A stretch of DNA of 64,000 nucleotides from Eopsaltria australis (taxonomy: Eukaryota; Chordata; Aves; Passeriformes; Petroicidae), in NCBI GenBank assembly GCA_034509425.1, contig JAVTVJ010001743.1, positions 124,001 to 188,000 on the forward strand, given 5' to 3'. The position numbers and the translations under genes were made by a program. Below the pieces are notes generated by a model. It saw only the letters and a list, made by a program, of their open reading frames with translations, was not told the origin of the DNA and searched no databases. This document shows, piece after piece, positions 1 through 12,829 of the stretch; position 1 is the first letter of the stretch; each line of letters begins with the position of its first letter.

Positions 1-1667
1 TTTTTCGCAATTGCTTTCCTTACCTTACTAAGATAAGTAATATTTGTTAGATAAAAAATTTCTTTAAAAAGATAAATCAATTGATTTTTCAGAAGTCCTA
101 AGTTATTGAGCATTTTTTGGTTTGTTTGTTTTTTTTAATAACATCCTAACTTCTTTTTGAATAACCAGTGCAACAATTAGAAATTAACTGTTCTTCCTAA
201 GTATGTCTGCAAATACCATGATATATAGTCATTACACTGGAGTAATGGAGCATTTTACAGTAATTCCTTGTTACTCTGTTTGACAAAAAAAATTAATTAA
301 GATAAAGAAATATTCAAGAACTGCCTTTATCTTGTAACTTTTTTAAGTGATGTGCATGCATGATTTTAGCTAAACTCAGTTGTACTCAAAAGATTACAAC
401 TTGATGTGGTGTTTTTATAATTAACTTATAAAAATGAAATCTGTGGATTATTTTTCATGCAGTAGTGGTGTCATTTAAGAAGGATTATGGCTGCAATAGA
501 TTTTGTGCTTACAAGACAAAAACTTTCAACTTTTACAGAATTGTAAGCATTTGCAGCTCTTGGGTTCCAGTTAAATCCCTTTTGAGTTCAGGGAAACCAA
601 CTCAGATGCTTAAAGTTATTTTGCATTCAACAATGTTGTGTCTCCTGCTGAGTAGTGGAAAGTTCAGAAAGTCATTATAGTAATAGTTCCTACAAGGTTC
701 AAGAAAGTGATTTGTCTTCTACTACAGTATTTGAAACAGTGTCATTGTCTTACTTTCAGTACTATAATCAATAATAATGGATTATCTTGGATTCATGCAG
801 TGGGTGTATTCTGTAAAGATATTTTATATTTTGATCCAGATAAATTTCACCTAATTTTGAACTACTTAGCTGCATCCTTAGCCTAAATTCCCTGTGAGAA
901 AAAAAAAAAGAGCACTTCAACTGGAAGAATCAGTCTTGCTTATGCTCAGCCTACAACTGATTTCACAACTTATTGAAATTTTACTTACTTTATGTTTACT
1001 TAAGCATTAAGTCCTGTTACTGACAAATTTAGTTGGAGAAAATTATTTTGAGATCCATTATGCAGGATCAACCTTTCAAGAAATGTATTTTGGGTTGTCC
1101 CTAAAGAAGGGACAGAAATGTTGCCTAATGTACAAATACATTTAGACAGATCCTAATAGAACTTCATGCTGTGAATGATCTTTTAGGGGAAGTCTCTTCA
1201 GTCTTTGTATTTTTTAGAATCATAGTCTATTTAGAATCATAGAAACCTTTTCATATTATTTTTCCCCACCATGTTTTCACTTCTAAGTTCTTTTCACTTC
1301 TGAATTCCAAAAAGTGAGCTGGTGACCAATTAACATAGTGCATGATGTTTTGTCTACTGGTTGATTTTACCCTTGCATTTTCATTACATTTAGTGAGAAA
1401 TAGTCACTTGATTAATCTCTGCTGCTTAATCAGGACTGCTGTAATATGGTAATTCTAGTAATTCCAATTTCACAACTTCTCCATTTTGTAGGAAAGAGGT
1501 AAGATTACTAATATTCTTAAAACTGACACCCCCTAAGCAGTAAAATGTTATTGACTTTACTACTAGGAAATAATGCGTTAGTTCCTCTTTGTCCGTGGAA
1601 CTTTGTTGCAGTTATAGCTCACTGTTGCAGTTTGAGGTTTGGGAAACCGGGCAGAAACACCAATTCA
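1..1667 (+). other. Intron of SLC6A15, no gene seen
   Basis: AT-rich sequence upstream of the first recognisable SLC6A15 exon in the window. The short open frames here have no recognisable similarity, no splice context and low-complexity composition. I see no RNA gene or mobile element that I can name. It is assigned to intron because the exon at 3248 needs an upstream exon that must lie left of the window. Confidence 0.6.
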
Positions 1668-3222
1668 TGTAGTGGTTTTCAGTTTGCCTATTTGAGTTTC
1701 TGGCCAAATGCCAGCACACTTACCAAAATTTACCTGATGTTTGCTGTGAGATGAGGATGAAGAGTAGGCAAAGCAGGCTCAAACTTTATAAAGTATAAAG
1801 AAACTTTATTAATATACCTAAGACAGAGGGAAAAAACCAAGAAAAAAACCAGAACAAACTCCTCAGACCACCCCTCCTTCTCCCACCTCTCCATTTCTTT
1901 CTCCCTGACAACACACAAAAGACAACACTTCGACCTCCAGTCAGTTTACCACCTCTGAAATAGTCTTTGTCTCAGTCTATTTAGGGAGAGAAGTCTCTTT
2001 TGCTTATACCATGGATTCTCTGTAAGAAAATACAGGTTTTTTAAGGGTCTTCGGCCTCACCACCAGCAGCTGCCCAGGAGAAAAGATCTGCTTGTGGAGG
2101 ATTCCTCCCACACCAGTAGCATTCCCACAGCCACTATGGTGGGTCGTGAACAGTCCATGGAGTACTCTTTTAAGGATGCACAGTTCAATTGCAGCAACAA
2201 AGAAAATCCCTTCTTCTGTGTCTAGCAACACAGGTTCTCCCGACAACACAAGTTCTCTGGCATTCCCCTGGGACCAGGGCTCTGGGTCACAGCCTCTCCT
2301 CTGTCTTGGTTCAAGTTTCTCATCAGGCTGTACTTATTTCAACACTTACTTGTCTTTATCCAGGTATTTCAGTTCACTGGATGCAATTAGAACCTCACAT
2401 CCCCCCTTTGGACTATGTCTTCATATATTACAGGGAATTTATTAGCTCAGTCCCCAAGCATGGTTCTCCAAAAGAATTTTCAGCTTCACTATCAAGGCAC
2501 TTGTCATGCTCCTCCCTCTAGGTATCAGTTCTGCTTCCTTCACTGACTTAAAGTCTCTATGTTGCATTCCTGTAGATGTCCTCACTTGTTCCTCACTCTG
2601 TGCAGGGAAGGATGGGTGTCTAGAAGTTTAGTCCAGGCCTAGAGGGAGTTAATCACTCTCTGTCTCTCCAACATTGTGACGATCACGTTGTCTCTGCCGG
2701 GCTGTTTGAAAAGTCTGAGCTGGGTGGCAGATGTACTGAGTCTCTGTGGCCTGGCTCTGTGAAGCTGGCTTGGCCCGGTGGGGCCTGGAGAGCAGGGCTT
2801 AGAGCAGAAGGACCCGATGCTGCCCACTGTAGCTGGGCTGTTGGCCCACCTGAACTGCCTCTGCCGAGAGCCCAGGCCGGTTCCTCCCCCACAGCCAGCT
2901 GCAGCTGCACTGCCATTCCAAACCTCCCTTCCCCCCCCTCCCTCGCGGGGGGGGAGAAAGAAGGCCTAGCCTTACTGGGGAGAGAAGCAGAGGAGGTGCT
3001 TCACTTTGAACAGCAGAAGGCAAAAAGAGGAAGAGGCTCAGAGGTCCTCTGCTTATATATGAATTTTCTCCTCGAAGGCGGATCAACTTTTAATTCGTTG
3101 GCCCATATATCAATGCTTAAAACTACCTGGTTATTGTTTCGCTCTCCCAGGAAGGAAGTTGTACTACTTCCTGCAGCATAGGTCACTTCCAAGATTGACG
3201 TCCCTTGGGCCAACCCAGGACA
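1668..3222 (-). mobile_element. Solo ERVL-type LTR, antisense in SLC6A15 intron
   Basis: A 1.55-kb LTR reading on the minus strand. The left edge (TGTAGTGG...) and right edge (...CCCAGGACA) match the ends of the copies at 45914-47520 and 54300-55943. The internal sequence also matches, including the minus-strand AATAAA near 1805 and a purine/pyrimidine-rich GC block near 2900-2970. No clean target duplication is visible: the left flank is ATTCA and the right flank is CTCAC. This is either an old copy or one whose edge has decayed. No internal retroviral genes remain, so it is a solo LTR. Open frames inside it are not genes. Confidence 0.88.
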
Positions 3223-3247
3223 CTCACATTTCTGTCCTTTATTCCAG

Positions 3248-3407
3248 TCATCTGCTGCTTGGTAGCATTTTTTATTGGCCTGATATTTGTGCAGCGCTCT
3301 GGAAATTATTTTGTGACGATGTTTGATGACTACTCAGCTACTCTGCCCCTGCTTATCGTGGTCATTTTGGAGAATATTGCAGTCATCCGAATTTATGGAA
3401 TAGACAA
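3248..3407 (+). CDS. SLC6A15: SLC6A15 exon (third from last)
   Basis: Coding exon of a sodium-dependent neutral amino-acid transporter (B0AT2/NTT73) of the SLC6 family, a plasma-membrane protein with twelve transmembrane helices. The exon encodes the end of one helix ([11 protein letters not shown]), the family-typical loop [18 protein letters not shown] and the next helix ([14 protein letters not shown]). It is bounded by acceptor ...TTTATTCCAG at 3247 and donor AA|GTAAGT at 3408. It starts in phase 2 (TC of a split codon) and ends with AA of a Lys codon completed by the next exon. The acceptor lies only 25 bp from the antisense LTR ending at 3222. I chose SLC6A15 over the close paralogue SLC6A17 because of the C-terminus in the last exon. 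Confidence 0.93.
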
Positions 3408-5973
3408 GTAAGTGAAGGAAATGTATCTCCCTGTCCATATCAACACTGTTCTTTACAATAGTTATTACTGTTTTAATTATATTGTATGAAGCATGTGCAA
3501 TATACACAGAAATACAAGTAATTAGAAAGCATGTCAATCTGGTCAAGAATCTAGTCTGTTATTAAGAATAAGTTTGAAGCCAGATACATTATATCAGGAC
3601 AGAATAATGAAACCCAAAGAATGATTGCAAGAGGTCCAAAAAGAGGAGAATATAGTAAAAGAGACAAAAATAGAGAGTTAGGACGGAGGTTGGAAATGAA
3701 AGTGTAGGGAATTTGTATCGACAATCAAGAGAAAGATTTCAAGAGTAACCATGGTCTAAGCAGCAGATGAGGATGAGCACATTCCAGGCAGCCTGAGAAA
3801 GGAACAAAGCAAACTCTAATGGCAGTAAAAAGAAAAAGTTTCAATTTATGAACTAGATTTAGTTTGGGGTGTTGTAGCAATTAATAATTGTCCTTTGCAT
3901 TAGTTGTGAGAGGAGATGATGGCAAAAACAGGGTCAAATCTTACTTGGAAGCAACACAGTTGACAATGAAGTAAAGTGACCTACTGGGGATGGGTGAAGA
4001 GGAATGACCATAAATTGCTCCTTTTTTTTTTTCTTTTTTTGTTTAATTAGTTTTATAATCAAAATTAGCAGAATGTGTTCAGTGAGATCAATATGTGCCA
4101 CACTTAAAGAATAGAAGTTTGTATAAAAAATAGCTTGTGCCATCCACAGGTCAAACAGGGCATGCTGTACTAATGTGTTGAAGTAATTAAAACTTCTGTG
4201 ATTCCTTTGCATGGAGAAAAAGTGACATAAAATGGGTGGGGTTTCATTTGACTTTTCACTTGTTTGATCCAAGTAATCAGCCAATCCTTTGTCACGATGA
4301 AACAAAACTATAAGAAGAAAATTTAATTTTATGGTTTCCAGACATTGTTTCTGGTCTATGCAAGTAGTAATTGGTCTATGTTAAGGGAGAATTAAGGGAG
4401 AATTCCAACTTGGACCACATGTGTAATCCTGTAATTGATCACTTAGATATAAAAACACCATGTAGATTATTTTACACGTGCAACCAAAAGATAAAACAGA
4501 TGACCTGGTTATAAGGTTGGTAATGTCCAAGCTCCACTGTGACTGGAGGTAGGCATGCCAAAAGTCAGCAGCTTACCTGTGAGGAAGTTGATGTTTAGGC
4601 ATAGCTAAAATATGGTAATCCTTTGCTTATGACTCAGTGCAGGTGATTCATGTTTTCAGAAGGGGTTCTGACAGGATAAAGTGAAAAGTTAGCAGCCAAG
4701 TTTCTCATCTGTAATGACTACCTGAGTATTCCCCCTGGAGTATTCCTAATATTTCTTCTGATGTATGTTTCTCCAGAATATCCTTCAGGAGCCTAGCAAT
4801 TCAGTTAGCAAAAACTGTCAGTGTCAACAGCCTCAGGTTGCCATTGGCTGTGATAGCACCAAGGGTTTCCTTGCAGATGAAGTTCCATATAAATATCTTA
4901 TTAGACATAAAGTCATTGATCAGATAGTAGAAAACCAAAGCATAGCATCCAAAGGGTGCTATAGAAAAGAGACAATGTGTGAATCTCTGTAGACAAGAAG
5001 GAAAATCTAAGCTGAAATCAGTGCTATAAGGAGCTTGAGCTAAAGGAGACTTTTAGAAGAGGATAAGTAGGATGGAGACCAAGGAAGACTTTAAAGTAAG
5101 GATAACAGATTCATGTTCAACTGGAAGAAAAACTGGAGGTCTCATAAAGAGAAGGTTATCTATAGAGGGCACAATCCATTTGTAAATTCAGCTTCCTTTT
5201 AATGATGGTTTTATTTCAGTGTAAACAAACAATAGAATGTCTCAAGCTGTGCAGTTAAAATTTTTTCTGAGAGTTTACATGACAGGAGCTTCACATGTGT
5301 AACTGCTTGGAAAACATACTTCTATAAGAGCTTTTTTGAGATGCCCATTTCAAAAGGGAGTGGGACCACAAGGAAGTTAAAACAATCATCGCTTGTGCAC
5401 ACTCCAAAAGAATTATTTCTAAAAGCATTCTCTGTTTCTACTGGCTCTGGAACCATGTACTCCATCATGAGTACAAAAATAGAAGTTTTGTTCATGTCTT
5501 AACTTATAATTTTGAGAGGAAAGGAGGCAGTTTTATAGCTTGGCAAAGTTTTATTTCAGCAGCTTATATGATGCAAAACCATAGCTTATGCATAAATTTG
5601 GTTTTTTAGACTGCAGCACATGTGTGGGTTCAAAATTAATATTGCACAATCTGTAAGATGTGCTGGTAAACAACCCAGTAGACAATAAAAGAAAATGTAA
5701 AAAAGAATCTTATGAAAGAAAAGTCAGTTTAAATATCTTCCAGCAAGCAGCTTAGTAAGTCACTGCACTGTGCAGTGATCCCTTTTGTTCATCTGGCCTG
5801 AGCTACTAGTATAAGCTCTATTTTTCAACCCATCAAGTAATTTAAACTACAGCTATTTCTATATATGCATTTTTTCCAGTGTGTTGATTCCCTCAGGTTA
5901 GGTGCTATGTATTGATTATAGCACTCAAAATCTCAGTGTCTGCACTAACAATAACCTTTTAATCCCTTCACAG
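3408..5973 (+). other. Intron of SLC6A15
   Basis: Intron between GTAAGT at 3408 and the acceptor CCCTTCACAG ending at 5973. The phase matches: AA plus A gives Lys. I see no RNA gene or recognisable complete mobile element in it. Confidence 0.85.
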
Positions 5974-6136
5974 ATTTATGGAGGACCTGAAGGATATGCT
6001 GGGGTTTTCTCCAAGCCAGTATTATTACTACATGTGGAAGTATGTTTCACCATTTGTATTGTTATGTTTGCTGGTAGCTAGCATTGTCCAAATGGGTTTA
6101 AGTCCTCCTGGTTACAATGCTTGGATTGAAGATATG
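5974..6136 (+). CDS. SLC6A15: SLC6A15 exon (second from last)
   Basis: A 163-nt coding exon between acceptor ACAG at 5973 and donor ATG|GTATGT at 6137. It completes the split Lys codon. It encodes the cytosolic segment [12 protein letters not shown] and the helix [20 protein letters not shown], then [11 protein letters not shown]. These fit the penultimate transmembrane region of SLC6 transporters, with the conserved WK-(Y/F)-(V/I)-SP start of the helix. It ends in phase 0, so the next exon begins with a whole codon. There are no frameshifts or stops, so the exon looks functional. Confidence 0.93.
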
Positions 6137-6975
6137 GTATGTATATAGTATGTATGCGTATATGTAGGGTTTGTATGTATACATGATACCATCATCATCA
6201 TAATAGTGATTGTCTCTGAAGCATTTGAGGAATACATGAACAGACAAAAAATTGCAATTAGAAATTCGAAATCGGTATAAATAATGACATGGTTGCTTTT
6301 ATCTCAAGTAACTGATGTAAAAGCAACATTTTTTAAATTTTAAAATAGTTCTGCTTTAAAATATAACCGATTGACACAAACTGCTTTGGGTGACTTATTT
6401 TTTTGATGCGCGATGAAGAAACTCTAACGTTGGGAGAGGTTGTTCACATTCATTGTCTTATTTTACTGCAGAAAATGGTTAGGTGATAACTGCATAAATC
6501 ATTTCAGATATCACATCAGGTTTTTTATGTGGAATGAAATATTGAGATTTAGCCATGTCATAATTTTTTCCCTTTGGGAACGCATATCACAATGTAGGTA
6601 GCAGCTGTATTAAAACGTGTCTCTGATAAGAACTTGTCAGGGTGAGCAGCAAGACAGTTCTGAGCTTTGACTTCAAAAAGAGATTCAGTCAAGGTAACTC
6701 TGAAGACTTCTGCTGGTTGTAGGCTCATGAGCCCTCAGATATTTCTACAGGCTTTTTATGCAAAATGGAGAGAGAGAAATTCATCTTGGGAAACTTGTCC
6801 AAATTAGCCAGGGGAGAAGTCACAGCAAAGACAGGCAAAGAGTAAACACAAGAAGTTGGCTTTATTACAGGTAGATAGTATGCCTGCCTCTATCCAAACA
6901 ACTACATGATTCTCAGAAAAATGCTCTTGTTACATTTGTTTCTTCCCCTCAAAAGTTAGAAAGAGAAATACCTTA
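6137..6975 (+). other. SLC6A15 intron, left part
   Basis: Intron sequence from donor GTATGT to the ERVK-type solo LTR. It contains short AT-rich stretches and a small ATC/ATA-rich run near 6180-6205. No gene is recognised. Confidence 0.75.
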
Positions 6976-6981
6976 GAATAC

Positions 6982-7360
6982 TGCGGGGAAAATGATGGGA
7001 CATCATGCCAGATCAATATGATCAAAAGTGAAGCCGTTTATTGTCAGACAGTGAGCATACTTATATCCTACAGTGTGCTAAAAATAGTTACATGATAAGT
7101 TTTTCTTCTGCAGTTCACACAGTGTTTTTCTCACACAAAGGTTTTCACATGGGATTTTCTCTACTCTAATTAAAGCACTAAGTCAGTATCAGAAGGCTAC
7201 AATAACAGTTTCTTCTGCCAAGTTAATCTTTAGACATCTGGAGATTGTTTACAGCTTTCGCATCTCCCTTTCTCACAGCTGTCTCTCGAATAACCTTGAA
7301 CAGAGGCCTATTTCTCATCTAAAGCTGCTGGATTGCTCACATATATAGTTATTCCCAACA
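6982..7360 (-). mobile_element. Solo LTR of the ERV C family, antisense in SLC6A15 intron
   Basis: A 379-bp element with TG...CA ends and a perfect 6-bp target duplication, GAATAC at 6976-6981 and 7361-7366. Read on the minus strand it begins TGTTGGGAA. It aligns along most of its length with the 371-bp LTRs of ERV C (40100-40470), including a shared block TTAACTTGGCAGAAGAAACT and the poly(A) context CTGACAATAAAC. The divergence is clearly greater than between the two ERV C LTRs, so this is an older relative. No internal sequence remains. Confidence 0.93.
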
Positions 7361-7366
7361 GAATAC

Positions 7367-7917
7367 CAAATGTGCCATTCCTTTCCACATACAAAATTAG
7401 GCAAACAGAGCCTGTTGGCCATGGATGCATGGATGCAGTAGAGGGGTGTAGTCAGTGCCCCAGTAAATGCATTATAGTTTACATGAAGTTTATGCAATGT
7501 GCAATAACTGAGATGGTTCCCACCTAGACCAGCTATTAGCCTACAGAACAAGGGCTAATTTTCCAGGCATAGTTACAGATACCACTGCACACTTATCTGT
7601 TCTGGACATCCTTTAAAGGATCAGGGAACAACTACAGAGAAATGTAACAGAAAACCTAAAGTGAAAGTCTTGATTTGTGTGCTGCTGGAGTGCTCTGAAC
7701 ATCTCAGAAACTGTTCAATGGTGTTTTAGTCCTGCTCACTGGCAAAAAGAGAGCAATCCTACATCTCCATGACTTCAAATTTGAGATCTGTAGTGGTGCT
7801 CACACTGTGGGTTCAGGGGAGTATGTGCTTGAAAACTACAGACCTCAGTGAGGACTGCAGGTTTTTGTTGTTTTTCTGGTAAAGATGTATTAATAGTTTT
7901 TCTATTGTGTTTCTCAG
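7367..7917 (+). other. SLC6A15 intron, right part
   Basis: Intron remainder up to the pyrimidine-rich acceptor TTGTGTTTCTCAG at 7917. Nothing else is recognised. Confidence 0.8.
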
Positions 7918-8289
7918 GCTATGGAGGAGTTCCACAGCTATCCAACATGGGGAATGATTGTCTGTATATCTTTGATGGTGTTAGCCATACTGCCAGTCCC
8001 CATAGTCTTCATGGTGCGCCGTTGCAACCTTATCGATGACAGTTCTGGTAGTTTGGCATCTGTATCTTACAGAAGAGGTCGGATAATAAAGGAACCTGTT
8101 AATCTGGAGGAAGATAATACAAGTCTGATTCATGGGAAGAGTTCAAGTGAAGTGCCGTCTCCAAATTTCGGCAAAAACATATATCGAAAACAGACTGGAT
8201 CACCAACTCTGGACACCGCTCCAAATGGACGTTATGGTATCGGCTACCTGATGGCAGATATGCCTGACATGCCAGAGTCTGATTTGTAA
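7918..8289 (+). CDS. SLC6A15: SLC6A15 last coding exon and stop
   Basis: Final coding exon, starting in phase 0 after TTTCTCAG and ending at TAA 8287-8289. It encodes the extracellular piece EEFHSYPTW, the last transmembrane helix ([21 protein letters not shown]) followed by basic RRC, and then a long cytosolic tail. The tail contains [33 protein letters not shown] and [17 protein letters not shown], and it ends MPDMPESDL. This tail pattern is what separates SLC6A15 from SLC6A17, whose tail ends differently (family knowledge). No disabling change is seen. With the two upstream exons it supplies roughly the last 230 residues of the protein. Confidence 0.95.
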   Translation, partial: AMEEFHSYPTWGMIVCISLMVLAILPVPIVFMVRRCNLIDDSSGSLASVSYRRGRIIKEPVNLEEDNTSLIHGKSSSEVPSPNFGKNIYRKQTGSPTLDTAPNGRYGIGYLMADMPDMPESDL

Positions 8290-9285
8290 TTACAGAAAAA
8301 AAAAGTGCTGTTTCTTCTCTCGCTGATCACAACCCTGCTAGGAGAAGTGGTCAGTGTCACTTATTCGGGTGGGATCTCAGGTGCTCCATAGCGACAGTCT
8401 ATAAAAGGCCATGACTGTATGTGCAGGTTGAGAAAATTCCCTTTGGATTAATTCTCTGAGGTTTTATTTGCACTGAAGGAAACATTCAAATTCAATGGCA
8501 GCCTACATCTGCCAGTATAGCCAAGAATTTGATTTTTTAATTGATTTCTAAATTTAAAGCTTTCTATTTCTGAAGCCCAGGTCTCACTCAAACGGTAAAA
8601 TATTTCTGAGATTATATAATTGAAAATCCTTTTTTTTTCTGCTGAATTTCAGGTTAACTCCCAAGTATTAATGGTGAGCTCATTAGTAGTTCACCAAACC
8701 TGTGCTCATGTAAACACCTGTATATACCTTATGTAGATATGCTGTACTTATTTTATTAGCACTGATGATTACTTAGGCTATTAGCTGAGTAAAAAATAAA
8801 CCTGCAAACTATTTTCTTATGTAATAGCTGTATAGAGCAATAGTATTAGAAAATCAAGGAGTAGACTTATAGGAAGGCAATCAAAGATTCCCTGTTCACT
8901 GGGGACTGCATAAACTGTGGCTGTATATTTTGTGTAAAATATTTGCTTTTTCAGTGTGAAAACAATGTTAGAGTCAGTTACTCCAAGAATCTTAAGGATT
9001 GTGCAGATTCTGCACTTTTTTTCTATGCTGTGTGCCTAAAAAAGACCTTGATATTTATTGTGGTTACAAGATTACATATATATTATATTTATATAATATA
9101 CTTGTAAATATGTATATTATTCTGTATGTAATAGTTTCAAAAGTTGAAGCAAGATGGCTTTTTTAATGAGTCTGCTTCAGTTTTGCTTCTGTTTTATGCA
9201 GATAATTTTTTTCAGTCAGTAATTGTTAAGAACTGTATGGCATTACATTTTAACCTATGAATAAAGAGATTGATAAGGTATTTCT
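8290..9285 (+). other. SLC6A15: SLC6A15 3' UTR with poly(A) signals
   Basis: AU-rich sequence after the stop codon. Candidate AATAAA signals lie at 8795-8800 and 9260-9265. The second fits a transcript end near 9285. AT-rich stretches such as 9075-9120 are compatible with a regulated UTR. The exact end is inferred. Confidence 0.6.
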
Positions 9286-12200
9286 CTGTGATATTCTAAT
9301 ACACCTATTATAACACAGCCTGCTTTTTCCTCATCTGGACTACTTGAAAGAATGACATTTACTAGATGAATAGAGATGCTAAAAGAACTTGAAAACAAAA
9401 AATCAGCCATCTTAAACTACTGGACAGGGCCATTTACTGTGAATACAGGAGCTGATGTAGCATTGTAAACTGGCGGGATACTCTGGAAGCTGTTACATTA
9501 TCTACTCCTTACGTTAAAGTGTCTTTAAATTAGGCATAAATTCTGACTTTTCTACCTCTAATAAGCAAAGGGCAGAACCTACTTACATTGTCCCAGCATC
9601 AAAGAACCAGATTAATTCATTTGAGGTAAATGCAAGTCTCTGTAGAGCTGTGTGTCAAGACTACAGTTTTGAGCATGTCAGTATGGAAAAGCTATGTCAA
9701 ATAGATGGAAAGCAGCAGAATCTTAAATCGAATCACTTTAGCAACTTGATAAAATTCCTTATGGATAACTCTTGTCGCAGGAGAATAATCCCAGATAATT
9801 TTCCACTTTTAACCCGAGAGCTTTTGAAATCATTTCCAATCATTGGAAAGTTGAACTAGTACCATTAGTTGACAAAAAGCTATAGTTAAATATCAGGTTT
9901 ATTTTACATGTGATAGAAATTGTGCACATAAAAAAGCATCTAAAGTAGTCCCCTAAACTGCACATATTGGAACATATGGGGTAAAGCTGGCATAATTTAA
10001 GCAGCTTGTTCTTTTATAACTGATGTATTGGCAATATTAGCATGTATGTAAAGGATCACCATTAGAGACAGAGGAAGCATGTACAAAATATTTTTGCTGT
10101 GGCAGAGCAGCAGCAAATTTCCACCATCATACCACATCAGACTTCTAAAGTGACTGTTTGGGGTAGTTGCCATGCATCCCTCAGTGCCCAGTCCACAGAG
10201 TGCAGAATTCTGTTCTTACAGATGAGTTACCTGTATGACATGCTTTTATTTATCTAGACCCTAGTTTTCTATGTGGAGTCATGGTCAAATGTTTGCTGTG
10301 ACAGAAGAGCTCTTAAAATTAATGTGAGCAAAATCTTACTATTGAAATGCAATAGCTACGTCTGTTTAATGCATCACAAAGAGAGCCGATGCTGCTTTAG
10401 CAGACTGCTGAAGATTATTCTGCTGGGGAATATATGTCTGCCCTTTTGCTCTTTACTTGAACACTTTTTATGCGTATTAAGGTTTTCCACTCATTTAAAC
10501 CACTAGTTCTCAATTGGTTGCTTCCTATTAACTCCACTTAGCACATCACCTTGTCTTTATGAAATGTTTCAGGCTTGAGAAAGCCCAGAATGTATGTCCT
10601 GTCTACTGTCAGATGTTCAACTCATAATTTGGTAATAACTATGATTGAACACCCTCAAGTGCAGCAGTTCTTTAGCTCTGGTTTAGTATGATGGTCTCTT
10701 AAAAAGGCACAGTGTGTCCAGCCTAAAGAAGCAGGACTGGTTAAAAAAAGTAGCTAGATGTGAAGTTTTAAAAAACCTAAAAGTTATTACTATAAAGTGC
10801 AACATCCAGGTTCTTACATATTAATGAAAGAACTACTGAAGCAAAGTAAGAAATTGTATATACATTTCCTGTTAAAGCCAAGGGAATTTACACTGTATTG
10901 GTACTTCAACTTTGGGAGCAAAGTAGTAAAAGAAGAGGGCAGAAGAGAGCGGTTTCATATTTATCTATATTAAAAGCCAGAATGTCTGTGTGTCATGTCA
11001 GTCATAGCTACAATTAATTTGGAGGGGTGAGGGGGATGGTTTAAGGAAAAGATCATTGCAAAAATCAGTCATACTTAAAGAGAATCCTAATTGAGTCTTA
11101 CACAATCGGAAATGGCCTAAGAACAAAATCATCCATGTAGAAAATGAAAACAGATTTCCATTATAATTGCAGAAGGCCTAAGGTTCCTCTAACCAATAAT
11201 ATTTCTGGGATCTGATTTTGCTGCAGAAATTTAAAAGAATCAGTCACCATTAATATGGCACAAAGGAAGGCCACATAATTACCTCCATACTCTTCAGTGG
11301 GGGTTACCAAATTCAGTGAAGTGCAAACAGCCTTGATGTCTGTTTTTAGTGTTTTTTGATGGATCAAAATTTTATTGATGCCTTACAGAGTACAATGCAG
11401 TGAAGAAAAAAAAAAAGAGAATAGGAGAAAGAAGAAAAAGATGTAAGAATGAAAAATGGGGGGAAAGAAAGAGTTGAACAATCGTAACCCTATTCTCAGG
11501 AAACAGCAGATACAGTTTAGTTGATGAATCCTTATCCTGCCATAGGGGAAACAGTGGTCTTGTCACACTAGGGAGGAATCAGTTGTGATAGCAGAAGCAG
11601 GGGGGAAAAAAGGATGTGTTTGCCAAAGAATTTTAGATACTGTGAAAATACTTTCCCATATTAACCACCATGGAACACTCAAATGCCCTGTTCAGCTGAG
11701 ATGCAGAGTATTCAAAAAAAGCTTTCTACTTCTACCACATCTTTGAGAAGTCAGCAGAAATACAGTTATGCGAATTTTTTTAAAATGCAGGAAATTTAAA
11801 ATAAACATCTAAATGCCTAGTTAGATTCTGTGGTTGGAGGAAAAAAGGAGGAAGTCGAAATACAAGCTCGAATTTACATGCCTTGCCACTTGATGGTGCT
11901 CATATTTCATGTCTGTTGGTGAAATGGAATGCTCAGGAGTTTTGAAAAGGGCTGAATAATGTATTTTTATCCTCTATCAAGACAAGACTTCTGAATGATC
12001 ATGGTGTTGATAAAGCTCAGAACTTAAATAGTCTGTTCCTTCGGCCGCTTTCATACATATTTGCCTTTTTATTTTCAAAACCTCCAAATTTTTAATGCTA
12101 TCAAAAGCAAAACCAAACTGTCAGTATCCCATTGCCAAGTAGTACACTTTTGGGTCTTGAGAGCAGGCAGTAGGTTCTTGAATCAATATTTTGAAGCAGT

Positions 12201-12824
12201 ATTTTCTAATATGCTTTTAAAAAATTATTTCTAAAATATCTTTTTACTTGCTATTTTTCTTTCTTAAATTAGCAGTGTAATTAGTTGACAAATTAAGTGG
12301 AATAAGAGAATCTCTGACTTTAATTTTACTACTAACACTGATAATTATATAAAAAACTTCAATGCTTCTCACTGCCATCATCAGTAAATGCTTAAAGTTG
12401 CCAGGAGGTAGATGAAAGGTATTGGGGGGGAGGGGGGGGGTAACAAAGAACACTGAGAAGGGACAGCGGCTGAAGGAGTGACTCTAGCCTGCAACATGCT
12501 TCTGAGGAAAGCAGCTACTGAGATATCTGGTACTGTTTTAAGAGTAGTACAGGTGATAAACATGCCTTGGGCATCTGTTTAACCCTTTTGGTAAGGAAGG
12601 TATAAAGTATTTCTCACTAGCTCTGACAAAACCAGTGTCTTCCACTTATACTGTATTCATCATTACTGACAACTAAATGGGTGAAAAAGACTAACCAAGA
12701 CACCCTTGTCTGAAATCAGCATCAATACATATCTTTGGTGGTTTTTATACAGCAAAGTACACAGAATGGCAATGACAGCTCCCATGGCATAGTCATTAAA
12801 TTAGTGTCAAGATAAAGAATACAG
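9286..12824. other. Intergenic, no gene recognised
   Basis: Downstream flank of SLC6A15. The open frames are short and lack recognisable domains. Only low-complexity A-rich (near 11404-11420) and G-rich (near 12424-12440) runs stand out. Confidence 0.6.
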
Positions 12825-12829
12825 TCGGT

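Noticed and set aside
4021..4060. T-rich run as a possible retroposon tail
   Set aside because: No body, target duplication or family sequence could be recognised beside it.
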